Assembly: GCA_030077755.1 (NCBI GenBank) | Contig: JAQJZZ010000001.1 | Location: forward strand, 992,001-1,056,000 | DNA: 64,000 nucleotides | Direction: 5' to 3' | Origin: Filosporella fistucella | Taxonomy: Eukaryota; Ascomycota; Leotiomycetes; Helotiales | Shown: positions 23,924 through 35,891 of the stretch, piece by piece | Numbering within the stretch: the stretch's first letter is position 1 | Layout of the letters: the number at the start of each line of letters is the position of its first letter | The notes under the pieces: generated by a model | Seen by the model: only the letters and a program-made list of their open reading frames with translations | Databases searched by the model: none | Told to the model about the DNA's origin: nothing | Program-made: the position numbers and the translations under genes

Positions 23924-26239
23924 ATGTCGTCCGACGACGAGAAGAAGGGTATCTCTCCAGCCACTTCCGCCTTCGATGCGCCTGTCTCAGAGGGGCAAGT
24001 GGTCAAGAGACGCTTTCCTGGCTTCAGTCTAGAAGTCCGTCAAGAGGAAAGCAGTTTTGCTGCCACCAAAAGTGCCAGTAATGCCGATTTTGACCCAATT
24101 CCTCCTTCCAAGCGCACTTGGACATGGGGTGCTTATGTTGCCTACTGGATGGCAGATGCGTGGGCAGTATCAAATTGGGAAGTTGGTGAGTTTAGAAAAT
24201 TTTGCGATCTGCTGCATCTCGAATCGTAATGCCTGGGTTCTGATACTTTGCAGCTTCCTCTATGATTGCTGTTGGTCTCGATTGGAAAATGGCAATCGGT
24301 GCATGTGTTCTTGGCAATACCATCATGGGTCTTGTCATCACTGTTAATGGTCGTATGGGTGCAATTGTCAGTACCCATACTTATCAATCTCCTGTCCTCT
24401 AGACTGATTTTGAACAGACCCACGCACCTTTCCCAGTCCTCTCACGTATGCCATTTGGATATTACTTCAGTTACTTCGTCGTGCTCTCACGTTGCGTGCT
24501 GGCTATTGTCTGGCTTGGGTTTGTTTCCCGATTCGATCATTTCGATCAGGAGAACTAATTGTGTCAAGTGTTCAAACCACAACCGGTGGTCAGTGTATGG
24601 CCGTCCTATTGACTGCCATCTGGCCCAGCTTCGCAAATATTCCCAATCACATCCCTGAGGATCAAGGTATCAGCACTTCGGGCATGGTTGCGTTCTTACT
24701 CTACTTCCTGCTTCAATTGCCATTTTTGTGTATCCCTTACACAAAGGTATTTTCGTGGAGCCCGATGTCATAACACGTGACTAACGACGTCAGGTTCAAT
24801 ACTTCTTCGCCTTCAAGAGTATCATTGCTCCGGTATGTCCAACTTCTCTCGCCAATTGTCTTCACCTAAGAATCCAAGATATTATTGATCATTTTCATAC
24901 CTAAAACGGGCATGTGTGCTGACATTATGATTAGATCTGCTTCCTTGCCATTTTCGGTGATACCTTGCGCAGAGCTGGAGGCACAATCAGCAATAGTGTC
25001 GTCATCACTGAGGTCAGTAGCCCTAGCCTCTATTATCTCCCAAATTTTGCTTGAAACAATCTAACGCATCAAAAAGGGCACCACCAAAGCTGGATCAGCA
25101 CTCACATGGGCTTTCTTTGCCAGTAAGTCGACTGCATCGATATTGATCCCCCTATACTGATTCCGCTTCCAGATCTCAATGGTGTTCTTGGAAATTACGC
25201 CACTCTGGGTCTAAATATCGCTGATTTCTCGAGATACGCAAACAAGCCCAGCGCACAGAATGTCCAGGCTATTGTTATTCCTTTCATCTTCACAATTGTT
25301 GGCCTACTCGGTATTTTCACAGCCGCAGCTGCTGAGTCCGCTTATGGCCATGTCATCTGGAACCCGATCGAGATTATTGAGTTGTGGATGAAATCAGGAT
25401 CCCATGGAGGGCGTGCTGCTGCCGCTTTTGCAGCCATTGGCTTGATCATCGTCACTCTCGGTATCAACATCTCAGCCAACTCTATCAGTGCCGCCAACGA
25501 TTTGATGGCGTTCTGCCCCAAATACATCAACATCCGTAGAGGACAACTTCTCGCTGCTGTCATCGGTAGCTGGGCCTTTGTTCCGTGGAAGATTCTCGCA
25601 TCTGCAGCGAAATTCCTGGCTTTCCTTGGTGGCTACACTATCTTCTTGGGTCCTATGACAAGTATTCTCATGTGCGAGTACGTATTCCATACTACCGAAA
25701 AGCTACCGACTTTTACGTCCATCATCACTAACATTGTTCACAGCTACTTCATTGTACGTCGCGGTAATGTATCCGTGCCAGACATGTACAACTTCCATGG
25801 CATGTATCGATATTCGCCCAAGTATGCTACAAACTGGCGTGCCGTCGTTGCATTCTTCATAGGCTGTGTTCCACCACTTCCCGGTTTTGTGAACAACATC
25901 GTTGTTGCAGGTCTCGGCACCACCGGTGTCTCTATCGGAGGTCAACACTTGTATGTCTCTTCATTTCCATTTCCCGCGAATGTGGTCGCAAATATCTCCC
26001 GGACCAAAGCTAACCATCGCAACTACAGGTTCGCCATCGGATATGTATATTCATTCTTCGCTGCTGGGACATTCTATTGGCTCTTCAACCGATTCTTTCC
26101 CCACACCGAGTCTATCATGGATCATCCTGAGACAGGCGAGGACATTATCGCTGAGAACGATGCCAAGAACGTCGAGAAGAAGCGTGCTGATCGAGCAGCC
26201 AAGAAGACCAGTGTTCTTAAACGCATCTTTGAGGTTTGA
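23924..26239 (+). CDS. NCS1-family (Fur-type) nucleobase/uridine/allantoin permease
   Basis: Nine exons (23924-24185, 24254-24366, 24418-24518, 24569-24746, 24794-24832, 24935-25012, 25077-25122, 25173-25950, 26029-26239) encode 601 residues with about twelve membrane helices. Characteristic NCS1 segments include the first-helix region AYWMADAWAVSNWEVASSMI, NGRMGAITHAPFPVLSRMPF, GLNIADFSRYA and GINISANSISAANDLMAFCP. The YFIVRRGNVSVPDMYNFHG motif near helix 10 is typical of the Fur branch (uracil, uridine, allantoin), as opposed to the Fcy branch. These are plasma-membrane proton symporters for nucleobases, uridine or allantoin; which one cannot be told from sequence alone. All eight introns have GT-AG ends, and the very short exons (39 and 46 nt) are supported by unbroken family sequence. 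Confidence 0.9.
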
Positions 26240-26930
26240 AAGTTCATGATATCTTGACACGCTTAGAATGTGTTTGTTATCTTAATGTATTTAGCGATCG
26301 TGAATAGTTTGTGCACTTATCTGACTGGTTGAATTAAATTCCGGATTCAAGAATTTTTTTCTTTTCGTAATATGTGGTCATCTTATCCTTGAAATATTTT
26401 GAAAGCACCATAAATTGAGGCTCAATGTGGACTAATGGGACCAGAGGTCGACACTGACCAATTCAAAAACCACGAGATGTGCAACATATCCATAGACAGC
26501 GGCGTCAATCGCGCAAGTTGGTGGTATCAAGCCAGGGATATTTAGAGCCATTAATACTGGGCCCATCGCAAGTAGTCTGGCGGTACATTGACCAGTCATA
26601 CAAATGAAGGGTAAATGGAGGTAGACGTCAAGTTCGACTGAGCAAGCGGAGGCAAGGACGAGCAGGACTTCGATTTTCAGCAAGCCTAGATGGGTACACA
26701 TGTGGATGGATTCTATATCGTGGCAGAAGCCTGGCCAATTGTAAATGGTACCTACAGAATTTGGTGCGAGAAACAATGTAGGGATGTGACACTCATGCTC
26801 TTTGAGTTTAAAAATTTAAGGCAAGCACTTCTCAAATCATCTCGCCTCACCAATTGCACCTTCCCTTCTCCCCCTCAGCAACAAACAGAATTACTTCTTC
26901 ACCAATGCCAATTTGAGCATCGGTACATCA
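26240..26930. other. Intergenic region
   Basis: It contains the permease 3' end and the leader of the next gene (CT-rich from about 26840). A minus-strand frame at 26432-26776 is hydrophobic but has no ATG at its start and no recognisable family. Confidence 0.45.
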
Positions 26931-28049
26931 ATGTTTTCTCAGATGCAAGAGTCAGTTTCCTCCTCCATTCCACCTCAACTGTCGACTGACTTCGCAGTGT
27001 CTTTGCGCCGCTCTCCTTGGGGATCTCTACGGTCTCTGTCATCCTCGAAAGGATCTCCATCCGAGTGCACCCCCCTCGAAGATGTCGCGTCGAGTGACAA
27101 GGAAACAAATCTATTGAGGAGGACAACCTCGATTAGCCAGATCTCTCGGGCTGTCCCCAAGATCCAAGTAGTTCGCTCGTCGCCTTCGCTCACCTCGAGA
27201 ACATTGCTATCGATCAATGAAGAAGAGCGGCCACCCACACCCAGATATGACAGAGAGTTCGATCTCATAATGGCCTGTGAACCGGCAGATACCCAAGTTC
27301 TCAATCGCCTCCTCGCACCGTGCGAGGGAAACGGTCACCCCTTGTTCACCTTGCCGCCAGAAGTCAAGCAACGAATATACGGCTTCTGCTTCCCATCCGA
27401 ATCTCGAAAAATTTCTCTATCTCCCAATTTCGCCACGAAACCTGTCTTTCCAACTGGTTATTTTGCCTCTCCATGGAAAGTCCTTGAGGTGGTCAGTGGT
27501 GGGTTGGGGTCTTTCCAAGAGCTTCGTTTGGAACTGATGATTTATTTCTGGACACAATACGAATTCCATGTCACTATAAATGAGTTCAGCGGACCCAAGT
27601 TCTCGCCTCTTTCCCAGACATGGCTTCCAAGTTATCTCGATATAATCCAACATCTTACCATCGAAGTAGACATGACACGACTTGGAGGCAGTCACTTGAA
27701 ACATGCCTCTGAGCTTTGTCAAGACATGAGGAAAACAGAACTCTTATTGATTACATTGGTGCACGGCTTAAAACAAAGGAAACTCAAAATACCTATGGCT
27801 GAAATTAATATAATGTCTAGAAAATATGCAGCTTTCTGCGACGTCGAACGCTTGGCAGATTCAGCAGAAGGTAAGTGTTCTGACTAAAAAAGGATATTCT
27901 GTTAATACCACTAGCTTCACATGCACTCAGAGATACACCAAGGCTCTCTCAGAATCTTTCAACGATCTTTTGTGACCTTCGCGGTGTCATTCGTTCGTGC
28001 CGTATTTCTGGCTTCTCAAAGGAGATTTCAACGTCAATACTTGACGTAG
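26931..28049 (+). CDS. Unknown fungal protein with a LPPE-type (2EXR-like) region
   Basis: Two exons (26931-27870, 27931-28049) encode 352 residues. The 60-nt intron starts GTAAGTG and ends CACTCAG. The frame is open upstream to 26913, but the first ATG is at 26931. The N-terminal 100 residues are serine-rich and probably disordered. From about residue 135 comes FTLPPEVKQRIYGFCFPSES, the kind of opening found in F-box-like and 2EXR fungal proteins, followed by a mixed alpha/beta region (HVTINEFSG, LTIEVDMTRLGG). The second exon continues as EIHQGSLRIFQRSFVTF, which is amphipathic. I know no function for it. Confidence 0.75.
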
Positions 28050-28114
28050 TCTTTTCCGATAGAAAAATAGACACGAAGTATAATGTTCCAACAAATAATC
28101 CATGGCCACCAATT

Positions 28115-29170
28115 ATGACGACCCAGAGCCTCGAATCATTTTCTTCCTCGCATAAACAAATTTCTAGCGTCTCTTCGACAATTACCACATCTTCGACGGG
28201 CCCAACACTAGAGCTGAAGCTTATGCGATCAGCGAATTTTGTTCAGGAATTCCACCAAGAACTGAATGGGAAATACGCCTCATCCAGGGGTTCATCTTTT
28301 GGCTCCTTATCAGAATTTGATGAAGATAATATCACTTATCCTGTTGATGCCACATTGGAAGGGCAGTTAGGCAATATTGAAAGCAACCAATCTTTCAAGC
28401 CTTGCAATATGACGCCCACGTTTAATCCGGTACCAACCCAGTCGAATCGAAAAGCTGCAGGTCAGGTTCAAATTTATCAATCACTGCCAACCTCAGAGTC
28501 GTTTTTATCATCTGCCAACAGGGATGACGTTCCGAAGACGTTCAATGAGTCTCCTATGATCCCGAAGCCAAAGCCTCAGAAACTTAGCAGCAACCCATAT
28601 AACACCTCCACTCCAACAGTTCCTCTATTTACGCAGCTTCGACAAAAGAATGAGCTTCCAACAACACAACCTACGTATCCAGGGAATGGGCTTAATATTA
28701 TAGGTCACGATTCAGACAATAGTCCACAATATACCCACATAAAACTGCAGAGAGCATACACTGATCCTGCGCCATTGATGGCACCGCTCGCTGAAAATGT
28801 AAGGCTCGAAGGTCAGAATCATAATCCATTGTCGCCAGACCAGCCTCGGTTTAGACACCTCACCACTGACGACACTATTCAGCGTGGCGTGCTTGAGATG
28901 TCCACCACCCCTCGGAGAGCGGGAACTCTTCCTCTTGCACCGACGCAGAACACGCTCAACTTGCTGAATCAAATCAATGAACAAGACCCTGCTTTTGTTC
29001 CGAGCTTGAACGTCAGTCGCACCGGTGTGTCAGATACTGAGTCTCCGAGGACGCCTCTGACACCTTTGGCAGACGAGCGCAGGTCTGCGACCTGGAGTCC
29101 AGATTTGGACGGGACGAAGAAATATTACTTTTCATTAATTGGTAGACTGCGAGGAAAGTCTGCTGTTTGA
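28115..29170 (+). CDS. Serine/threonine/proline-rich disordered protein
   Basis: A single exon from ATG 28115 encodes 351 residues. It is low in hydrophobic residues and rich in Ser, Thr, Pro and Asn. Several SP/TP sites near the end (TESPRTPLTP) could be kinase targets. There is no membrane segment and no recognised domain; the C-terminus is basic (IGRLRGKSAV). It begins only 65 bases after the stop of the preceding gene on the same strand, so its promoter or leader must overlap that gene, or the two are co-transcribed. It may also be a further part of that gene reached by a splice I could not identify. Confidence 0.6.
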   Translation: MTTQSLESFSSSHKQISSVSSTITTSSTGPTLELKLMRSANFVQEFHQELNGKYASSRGSSFGSLSEFDEDNITYPVDATLEGQLGNIESNQSFKPCNMTPTFNPVPTQSNRKAAGQVQIYQSLPTSESFLSSANRDDVPKTFNESPMIPKPKPQKLSSNPYNTSTPTVPLFTQLRQKNELPTTQPTYPGNGLNIIGHDSDNSPQYTHIKLQRAYTDPAPLMAPLAENVRLEGQNHNPLSPDQPRFRHLTTDDTIQRGVLEMSTTPRRAGTLPLAPTQNTLNLLNQINEQDPAFVPSLNVSRTGVSDTESPRTPLTPLADERRSATWSPDLDGTKKYYFSLIGRLRGKSAV

Positions 29171-30062
29171 AAATTCTTTCGCATTTTATTCCGCTGTAGA
29201 CTGTAGGAGAACTTGTATTTTAACAACCATCAGCCACTAAAAGAAGGGTAGATTCATTATGGAATATAGGGAATATGTTTTGGGGGCAAATGGATGAAGA
29301 GAGCAACATGGCAGATGATAGGGGGAGACTTTCGCAAGGTTGTCCCGTGACAACTGAGATGAATTGCAACGCCAAGAAAACATATGTATGCACTTGATCA
29401 TTATGTTGAGAATTAGATATTTGATCTCGCCACGATTTCCTGCATCATTGCTGTTCTTTTATCCGACTTGGTTCCCAGAGATAACTCTTTATGCAGTAAC
29501 GTTTGACCAAGCATAGAAAACTCTAATCTTCACTTCAGATTCCCACTTCCACTATAACTCGCAACGATAGCCTTTTGGACGAACATGGAAGAGTGCTAGG
29601 ATTTTAATATTTATAAATCACTCTAAAAATTCGATATCAAAAATCACTTTCATCAGAAAACGCGCTAAACCAATATTGTAGCTCATTTTTGTTCGTCCGC
29701 TTCACTCTCTCGCTAAAGTTCACTTTCAATTCAAATTAGTTCTCTTGGTCAAATTCAATTGGAAAAAATTGGAAAATGCAATACTTTGGACTATTTAACC
29801 TTCCTGCTCCTTACCCTTCTCCAACTTTTTACAACATCCGTTTTTGACAACAACACCAAGACTTTTGGATTACTTTTTGATACTTCACAGGATCGTTTTA
29901 CCTTCTCAATACACTTTGACACTCTTCAACAACTACATCCCCTCACATAACCCTTGCAACTTCACGTCTCTTTGCCAATATCTCAGACAACGAGCTCATC
30001 CGCAAGTCTCTTACTTTACCACATCATCAAATTCAAAGCAACTCTACAACATCTCGATCAAC
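29171..30062. other. Intergenic region and pyrimidine-rich leader
   Basis: The left part is AT-rich 3' flank. From about 29690 to 30062 the sequence is a long CT/CA-rich leader before the ATG at 30063. Confidence 0.5.
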
Positions 30063-31165
30063 ATGTCTCGCCTTCTTAGTGGGCGCTCTTACGGCTATGG
30101 CGTCACCACCAATTCCGGACTGGATGCCATTATTTACGATCGGGAAGCAATCATAAACGACCGTTTCCGATCCGCTGCCATTGAGATGATGGAAGACCGT
30201 CGTCGACCTCTTCAGAGTTCTGTGTGGGGTGTTTATCGAATTGACTCAATGGCATCATATGGTAATGCTCGTGGACAGCGCCGAGTAGGTTATGAAGATG
30301 AATGTGGAGAGTACGGAGGTAGATCTTCACCTTCTTACTTTGAAACTTTGGCGTTCGTACTAATTTAATATAGTGCAGCGTTATTCTCGTCATGAGCGTC
30401 AGCACGAGCGACAATACGCTCAGCAAAAGCGGAGACGTGAGCAAGAGCGTCATGAGCGCCTCATGGAGGAGGAGCACCGCCTTGAGAAAGAACACCAGCG
30501 ACAATTGATGGAGGAGAGATTTGCTGGTAAGTCTTACCCATTCTCACAATCAGGATCACTTTATGCTGACTTACCAAAGTCATCCGTGCCTCGAATCGTG
30601 AGAGAGAGTGTATGCAGAAGGCAGAAGAGCGGGAGCGTCAACATCGTGAGCGTGTCAGGGAGGAAGAAGCTTGGCTCAACCGAGAACACCTCTCTAGATA
30701 TCTCGAAGATCAAAGCAATCGTACGTCTTGTACGCGAATTTGAACTGTAGTTTGTCATACTAACATGTTGGAGGTGATCGTCGATCCGTTTTCCAACGTC
30801 GACAAGAGAGTAAGTATACCTATCCACTTTCGTATGACGTCTCAACTAACATTATACAGGACTCCGCGAGCATCAAGAAGATATGATGAAGAGCAATCGA
30901 GAAGATTGCATCACAGCTCGTATGTTTTACCGCTATTCTACTTTGGATCCTTGCTAATTGTAATGCAGAAATGGATCGACGCAATCATATTCTTGAAATG
31001 CGGGAATATGAGAGACCTACCAGACGCACGAAGACGGACGAGAAGGATGAGTCCAAGGACAAGAATGCTTCCAAAAGCAAAAACTCAAAAGATGTTGGTG
31101 TTCAGACTGGTTGCGATTCTTGGGATACTATGGGTGGAAGCTGGGTTGAGAGCGATTGTTGGTGA
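30063..31165 (+). CDS. Arg/Glu-rich coiled-coil protein, six phase-1 exons
   Basis: Six exons (30063-30318, 30374-30526, 30580-30720, 30774-30809, 30860-30919, 30969-31165) encode 280 residues. Every intron interrupts a codon after its first base (phase 1) and has consensus ends. Exon 1 gives a tyrosine-containing N-terminus; exons 2-5 give almost pure charged helix (RHERQHERQYAQQKRRREQE, LMEEEHRLEKEHQRQLMEER). The last exon turns lysine/serine-rich and ends with an acidic-aromatic tail (DSWDTMGGSWVESDCW). Long heptad-like stretches suggest a coiled coil. No family recognised. The motif content and phase pattern resemble the locus at 38.2 kb and the remnants at 36 and 37 kb. Confidence 0.75.
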
Positions 31166-31861
31166 ATTTGGGGTTCGTTACCGTCGTTTTGGGTGAAGGT
31201 GGAAACGTGCCGTTTGCTTTGGGGTACTGGAGTTGTTTTCTTGGGGTTCAGTGAGAATTCATCAATTCAGGCGTAGGATAGGGTATTTGACCGGCGTGTC
31301 AAAGCATTAGGACGCTTATTTGCCTGTATCGGAGCCAAATGAATCGTAATAAACACAAATAAATCCCCCTCTCGACTGTGACTTGACGTGACTCCCTCTC
31401 CTTAAGCATCGTGATGAAAACCATAACCGATACCTTGCCTCTCGTAGCTAAATTCATGGCCATAGAATCTTGCTAAAGATCGGTAATAGATCTGAAGGGT
31501 AGTTTTAACTATTTACGTCTGAGGTAGGGCAATTCCCAGCTTTCCTCCATTTTCTCCACGTGCTTCAACAACTTCAGAGCCATATATATCTATCAACACA
31601 ATTCCCCAAAAGGTTTGCACGTGGTATTTAGTATTTCCCAATCGGGAAATATTCCAATTCCTTCTCCCTATTGGCACCGCTTTCACTTCAACATGAACCA
31701 CATTACAGTTGCCTCCCCTAATTCATCACCATTTCCACCTCAATATCAAACACACTGATTCTTTTCCACAAAAGTCGCACAACCACTTCCAATTTGTAAA
31801 CAACTTCAACTTCATCACACCTTCTACCCCAAACAAGCATCCAACACGCTCCTCAATCACA
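31166..31861. other. Intergenic region and leader
   Basis: About 700 bases. The last 150 are a CA/CT-rich leader before the ATG at 31862. No gene seen. Confidence 0.45.
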
Positions 31862-32690
31862 ATGGCACCAGTACAGAAGAAAGTTGGCTCTCAGCGAAGG
31901 GCGTTCAAGACCACCGCCATCAGGGGTAGAAAAGCTCCAAGGTATCCGTACCGAGATAGAACTGCGAATACGGTGGCTGAGACTACGGCTGAGGTTATGG
32001 GAGAACAAGAGGGTATTCAGGATGACCCTGGCGCAGTGGGTTTGAAAGGTGAGATTCTCCAGCAACGGTGTTTCATCAGAGTTTAATTTGGGATTTGCTT
32101 CAGGGCAAGAGATTGAAGCTGACGAAGATATTGCCGTCGAAGAAGTGGAAGAAAACCAGACAGAGTTTGAAGCCAAAGCAAAGGACAACATCACTCAGCT
32201 CCTTCCAACCAGAGAACAAACACAAGCGAAACGCTCAAAGACAGATTTTTCGGACCAATTCCCATATAATGGTCCTGTCCCCGAGTATGCAGAAACGGTG
32301 ATCAGCCAGTATTCGAGGAACGGAACAGACAATGCTGATCAAGGCTCTGGTGCGCGTCTTTCTGGAGGGGATGGCTATGATACAGATCTAACGAGTGTTG
32401 ACGGGCAAGAATCTCCAAGGCGTAAGTCTTGCTCAATTCAATCTATAGTGTCAATCTAACACTCCACAGCCCCAATACACACCATCAATATTCGCGAAAT
32501 CAGACTGCACCCCGAGTGGGAGCCCAAGCCGTTTGTTCCTCAAATTCCCAGTATCGAAAATATCAACGGAACTATGGTACATAGAGACGAGTTCGCCAAC
32601 AAGTTTCCACTCTTTACCAGAAATAGACCCTATAATTATGAAGCGCTCTACAGTCATCGGTCGATTTTGAGACTTCCGGATGGGCTTTAA
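31862..32690 (+). CDS. Hypothetical protein, three phase-1 exons
   Basis: Three exons (31862-32048, 32104-32421, 32470-32690) encode 241 residues; both introns are phase 1 with consensus ends. The N-terminus is basic (QKKVGSQRRAFKTTAIRGRK), the middle is acidic (EIEADEDIAVEEVEENQTEF), and the C-terminal 75 residues look folded (INIREIRLHPEWEPKPFVPQ, NYEALYSHRSILRLPDGL). No signal peptide or membrane segment. Not recognised. It shares the phase-1 intron habit of its neighbours but not the coiled-coil composition. Confidence 0.65.
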
Positions 32691-32873
32691 GTGTGGGAAT
32701 GGGCGTAGAGGGGCAGTGAAGATGCAAGAGGGAAGGATATACCACATGGGCATAGGAGGCGTAATGGTAATGGCGTAACGGAACTCGCAGTTTCGAGTCA
32801 GAATCACTTGCGTTTTATGAATAAATGACCACCATTTGCGAACGATAAAATGTATATGAATTTGTGCAGTGAG

Positions 32874-34334
32874 CTACTTGGCAATATCTTGAGCCAAAAC
32901 CATCCAATACGACCATTGCGCAAACTTTATGCTAGGCCTGTCGAAAAGTGTGGTACAGACCTCCGCCACGTAGAGAGTGAGTGGTAGGATAACGAGATGT
33001 GGTATTAAAAATGCAGGTTCAAGCCCCAAAGGTCCAGAAGTTGGAAGCCGCCAGATACCAAGCCAACTCCTAACACCATCAACATTCACCTCCCTCGTTA
33101 ATCCAGCTGCCAAGTAGAGACGATCCGCGAACATCCAGAGAATTGGGCCATGAACCAAATATAGTGCGAAGGAGATCCGTCCCAAATACTGGTTGAAACG
33201 TTTCTCGAAAAACGCTTTCAGCCACGCGATATGGGATATGGATGATACGATGAAGATAGCAGCCCAGAAAAGGTAGAACCATTTGTAATCTGTTCGTGAC
33301 ACCGAATCAGGTTTGAGCCACGCCAACCACCTCCACCCGGGCGACTCTTGCAGGAGCGAGATATTAGTATGGAAGTCGATACTTGGAACACCGCTGAGGT
33401 ATACTCCAATTAAGAAAAGTGCATGAAAGATCACTCTCTTGTAAGGTTTTAAATATTTGTTGAAACATGATGGGAGGTTGTCAGTTTTCGCAAGCAGCTC
33501 CAAGTCACCCATTAGAACTCCAGTGGAGAACATTGCGTACATCATTCCTTCTGCTATGAAGAGAAAGTAACTGATGAGAACCAATTGGGATAGTAGGCGA
33601 CTGTTCCTGCTGCACCTGGAAAATGCGAAAAGGGAGGTAAAGACAATCATCGAACCTCGGAACTCGACCACAATAGACCATAGATGGTAATTGTATTTCG
33701 TATAAAGCGTATCACCATCGCGAAAGACCCAGATGAAGTTTTTCATATCTATGATCCACCATTTCAACTCCTCAAAATAGCTGTCCTGGTGAGCTGGAAC
33801 TGCGGTCCAAATGTTGAATAGATGCCAAGAAGTTGCATACACAAATGTCGTGAAGATAGCTGGCAGAAAGAGTCGTGGCCATCGTCTGAACATTGCACTT
33901 GCTAGATTATCTTCAAGCTTCAATATCTCGCCAGCGTGAATCAAAGCCAAAGGCTTTGCCGACAGTACATAGCCCGAGATGATGAAAAACACGCAGACAG
34001 CGATGTGGCCACCAGTGAAGAAGAGCCGTATCCCTGGAAAGCATGCAAAATAGTACTGATCCTTATATCCAAAGGAGTTTTCCAGAGTCTCATTCGTATG
34101 TGTTCCGACATGTGCCCAGCCTTGATGGTGCTGCCAGTAGACCAAAAGTGCAGCGAAACCCCGGAGTCCATCCAGCCAAGATGTGGCTGTAAGTTCTTTC
34201 CGAGGCGTCTTTGTGAATATCGAAGGCCGAAAAGCATCCAAAAACGAGTGTGTGGCGTGACGTGCATGGTGTGCACATAATGAAAGTGTCCATTTGGAAT
34301 CCAGAGTTATCCGATCATCATGACCGAGTAACAT
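32874..34334 (-). CDS. Acyltransferase-3 family integral membrane protein
   Basis: A single exon encodes 486 residues with about ten membrane helices. The family signature is clear: SWLDGLRGFAALLVYWQHHQ, with the conserved Asp-Gly-Leu-Arg-Gly and a downstream catalytic-type His, then the FFIISGYVLS helix and, near the end, ISFALYLVHGPILW. Such proteins (OafA/NodX type) transfer acetyl or other acyl groups from the cytosolic side to lumenal or extracellular glycans or small molecules. Substrate unknown. A second member with the same opening motif lies at 59839-61344, but the two are diverged in between. Convergent with the gene ending at 32690. Confidence 0.9.
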   Translation of the reverse strand: MLLGHDDRITLDSKWTLSLCAHHARHATHSFLDAFRPSIFTKTPRKELTATSWLDGLRGFAALLVYWQHHQGWAHVGTHTNETLENSFGYKDQYYFACFPGIRLFFTGGHIAVCVFFIISGYVLSAKPLALIHAGEILKLEDNLASAMFRRWPRLFLPAIFTTFVYATSWHLFNIWTAVPAHQDSYFEELKWWIIDMKNFIWVFRDGDTLYTKYNYHLWSIVVEFRGSMIVFTSLFAFSRCSRNSRLLSQLVLISYFLFIAEGMMYAMFSTGVLMGDLELLAKTDNLPSCFNKYLKPYKRVIFHALFLIGVYLSGVPSIDFHTNISLLQESPGWRWLAWLKPDSVSRTDYKWFYLFWAAIFIVSSISHIAWLKAFFEKRFNQYLGRISFALYLVHGPILWMFADRLYLAAGLTREVNVDGVRSWLGIWRLPTSGPLGLEPAFLIPHLVILPLTLYVAEVCTTLFDRPSIKFAQWSYWMVLAQDIAK

Positions 34335-35815
34335 CTTGGATTATGATATGAGCGGCCGAAACGTGATTGTGAACAGCGTCTCCCGCGTTCACAAACCAGA
34401 TTTTGATGACCCACGGAGGATCTTAAGTGTCGTCTAGAGAATGAGTGACAATCAAGTTCCAATACAAGAGAGGGTTGAAGTACTCGGATATGAATGTTTG
34501 ACGATGCGAGTAGGGGGAATGGTGAAACAAACCCGAAACGAGAGATTTGCGATGCGAGCATCAACCCTGAATAAGTTGCATGAACAGCTGGCCCGAGCTT
34601 GGGATAGAGAGGATCGGTAGTTCATTCAAATTTCTCTGAGGACGATAAAGAGATACTGTTAAGGATGCTACTTTGAAATCGAAGATTTCAGTGCACAATG
34701 ACCTCTGGCGTCCACACCTCACAACGAACCATTCAATTGACACAATGCAGCGGTACTTCAATTTCAATTAAGAAACTGGAATACACAAATTCAAGCCATA
34801 GTTGTTGTTTCAACAGTGCTATTAGGATCAAAGCTTCTATTTGGCCAGATGTTCTGTTAAGGGAGGAGCGGAATCTAGCTTGCCCGGAGCACTTGAGTGC
34901 TGACAGATTCTTCTTGACCCCTGATTTCTATTTGTCCAACATCTCTTGCTCCATTCAGAGATTCATCTCATAGGGCGCAGTTACCAGGAAATCTGTGTGC
35001 AGATACGTGCAGGTGACTCGGTGAATCATGTGTAAATGACGTCCATTCAATCACCTCATTTGGGCATGACCGTTCAAGAACTTCTCAACCTACGGTGAGA
35101 TAACGACCGGCAATATCAAGCATTGAAATTGTGACACGGACAAGGGTTCAACTGATAGTATTTGATGAATATTGTATCTGCTGGTTCGGCCCTCTGATAG
35201 TCTCGTCACGATGCTATATGTTAGTGACAAAGAGCCTGCTTGCAAAAACTATTTAATATAAATTGACCTTTCCTTAATGAGGTATCTCCATAGTGGATGT
35301 TCAGTCTATATCATTTAAATGTAGCACAAAGCATTCTATTATACCTTGGCTAGCTTGTCTCGTTCTCGCCCAAACTCCCCCCTATTTTAAGCGAGTCACT
35401 ACCTGGACAGTCATGTTAGTCACTATGGCGAGTTTATTCACTTTGCAGTAAATCTCCCTCCTGCGGAACAATTGAACAAGTGGGATTGAGTGAGCGCAAT
35501 TGTATACGCTACGGAATAATTTTCAAATCTATCGCTCAAACTCGACATAATTCGCTAGTTCCAATCACTTTCCAAAGACTCCTGCGATAAAGGTTCCTAG
35601 GCTCCAGGTCCATTCAAGAACGACCAATTCTCGAACATACACACACACATGCAAACAAGCACAAGTAATGACAATAACAACAACTCCTCTTCTTACCTCT
35701 ATCTCACATCATATTCTATCACTGCTTCTAAGGTCCACCAACTGCTGTCTTCTCTAGATACGCAAGAAGTACACGACAAGACCCTATCTTCTACCAGATC
35801 AATCTGCTTCATAAC
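34335..35815. other. 1.5-kb region without a supported gene
   Basis: Short frames at 34561-34973 overlap on opposite strands with no domain features. From about 35540 there is a CA/CT-rich leader-like stretch including ACACACACAC near 35640, preceding the remnant at 35.9 kb. Confidence 0.4.
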
Positions 35816-35891
35816 ATGTACAACATTTCTCTTTCTTTGATCGCTCCCTTGAGTAGAACTCGTGCCATGCAGGCCATTGGTAGAAGCTTAG

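Noticed and set aside
26432..26776. Hydrophobic minus-strand frame of 114 codons downstream of the permease
   Set aside because: It has no ATG at its start, no neighbouring exon and no recognisable family; probably chance.
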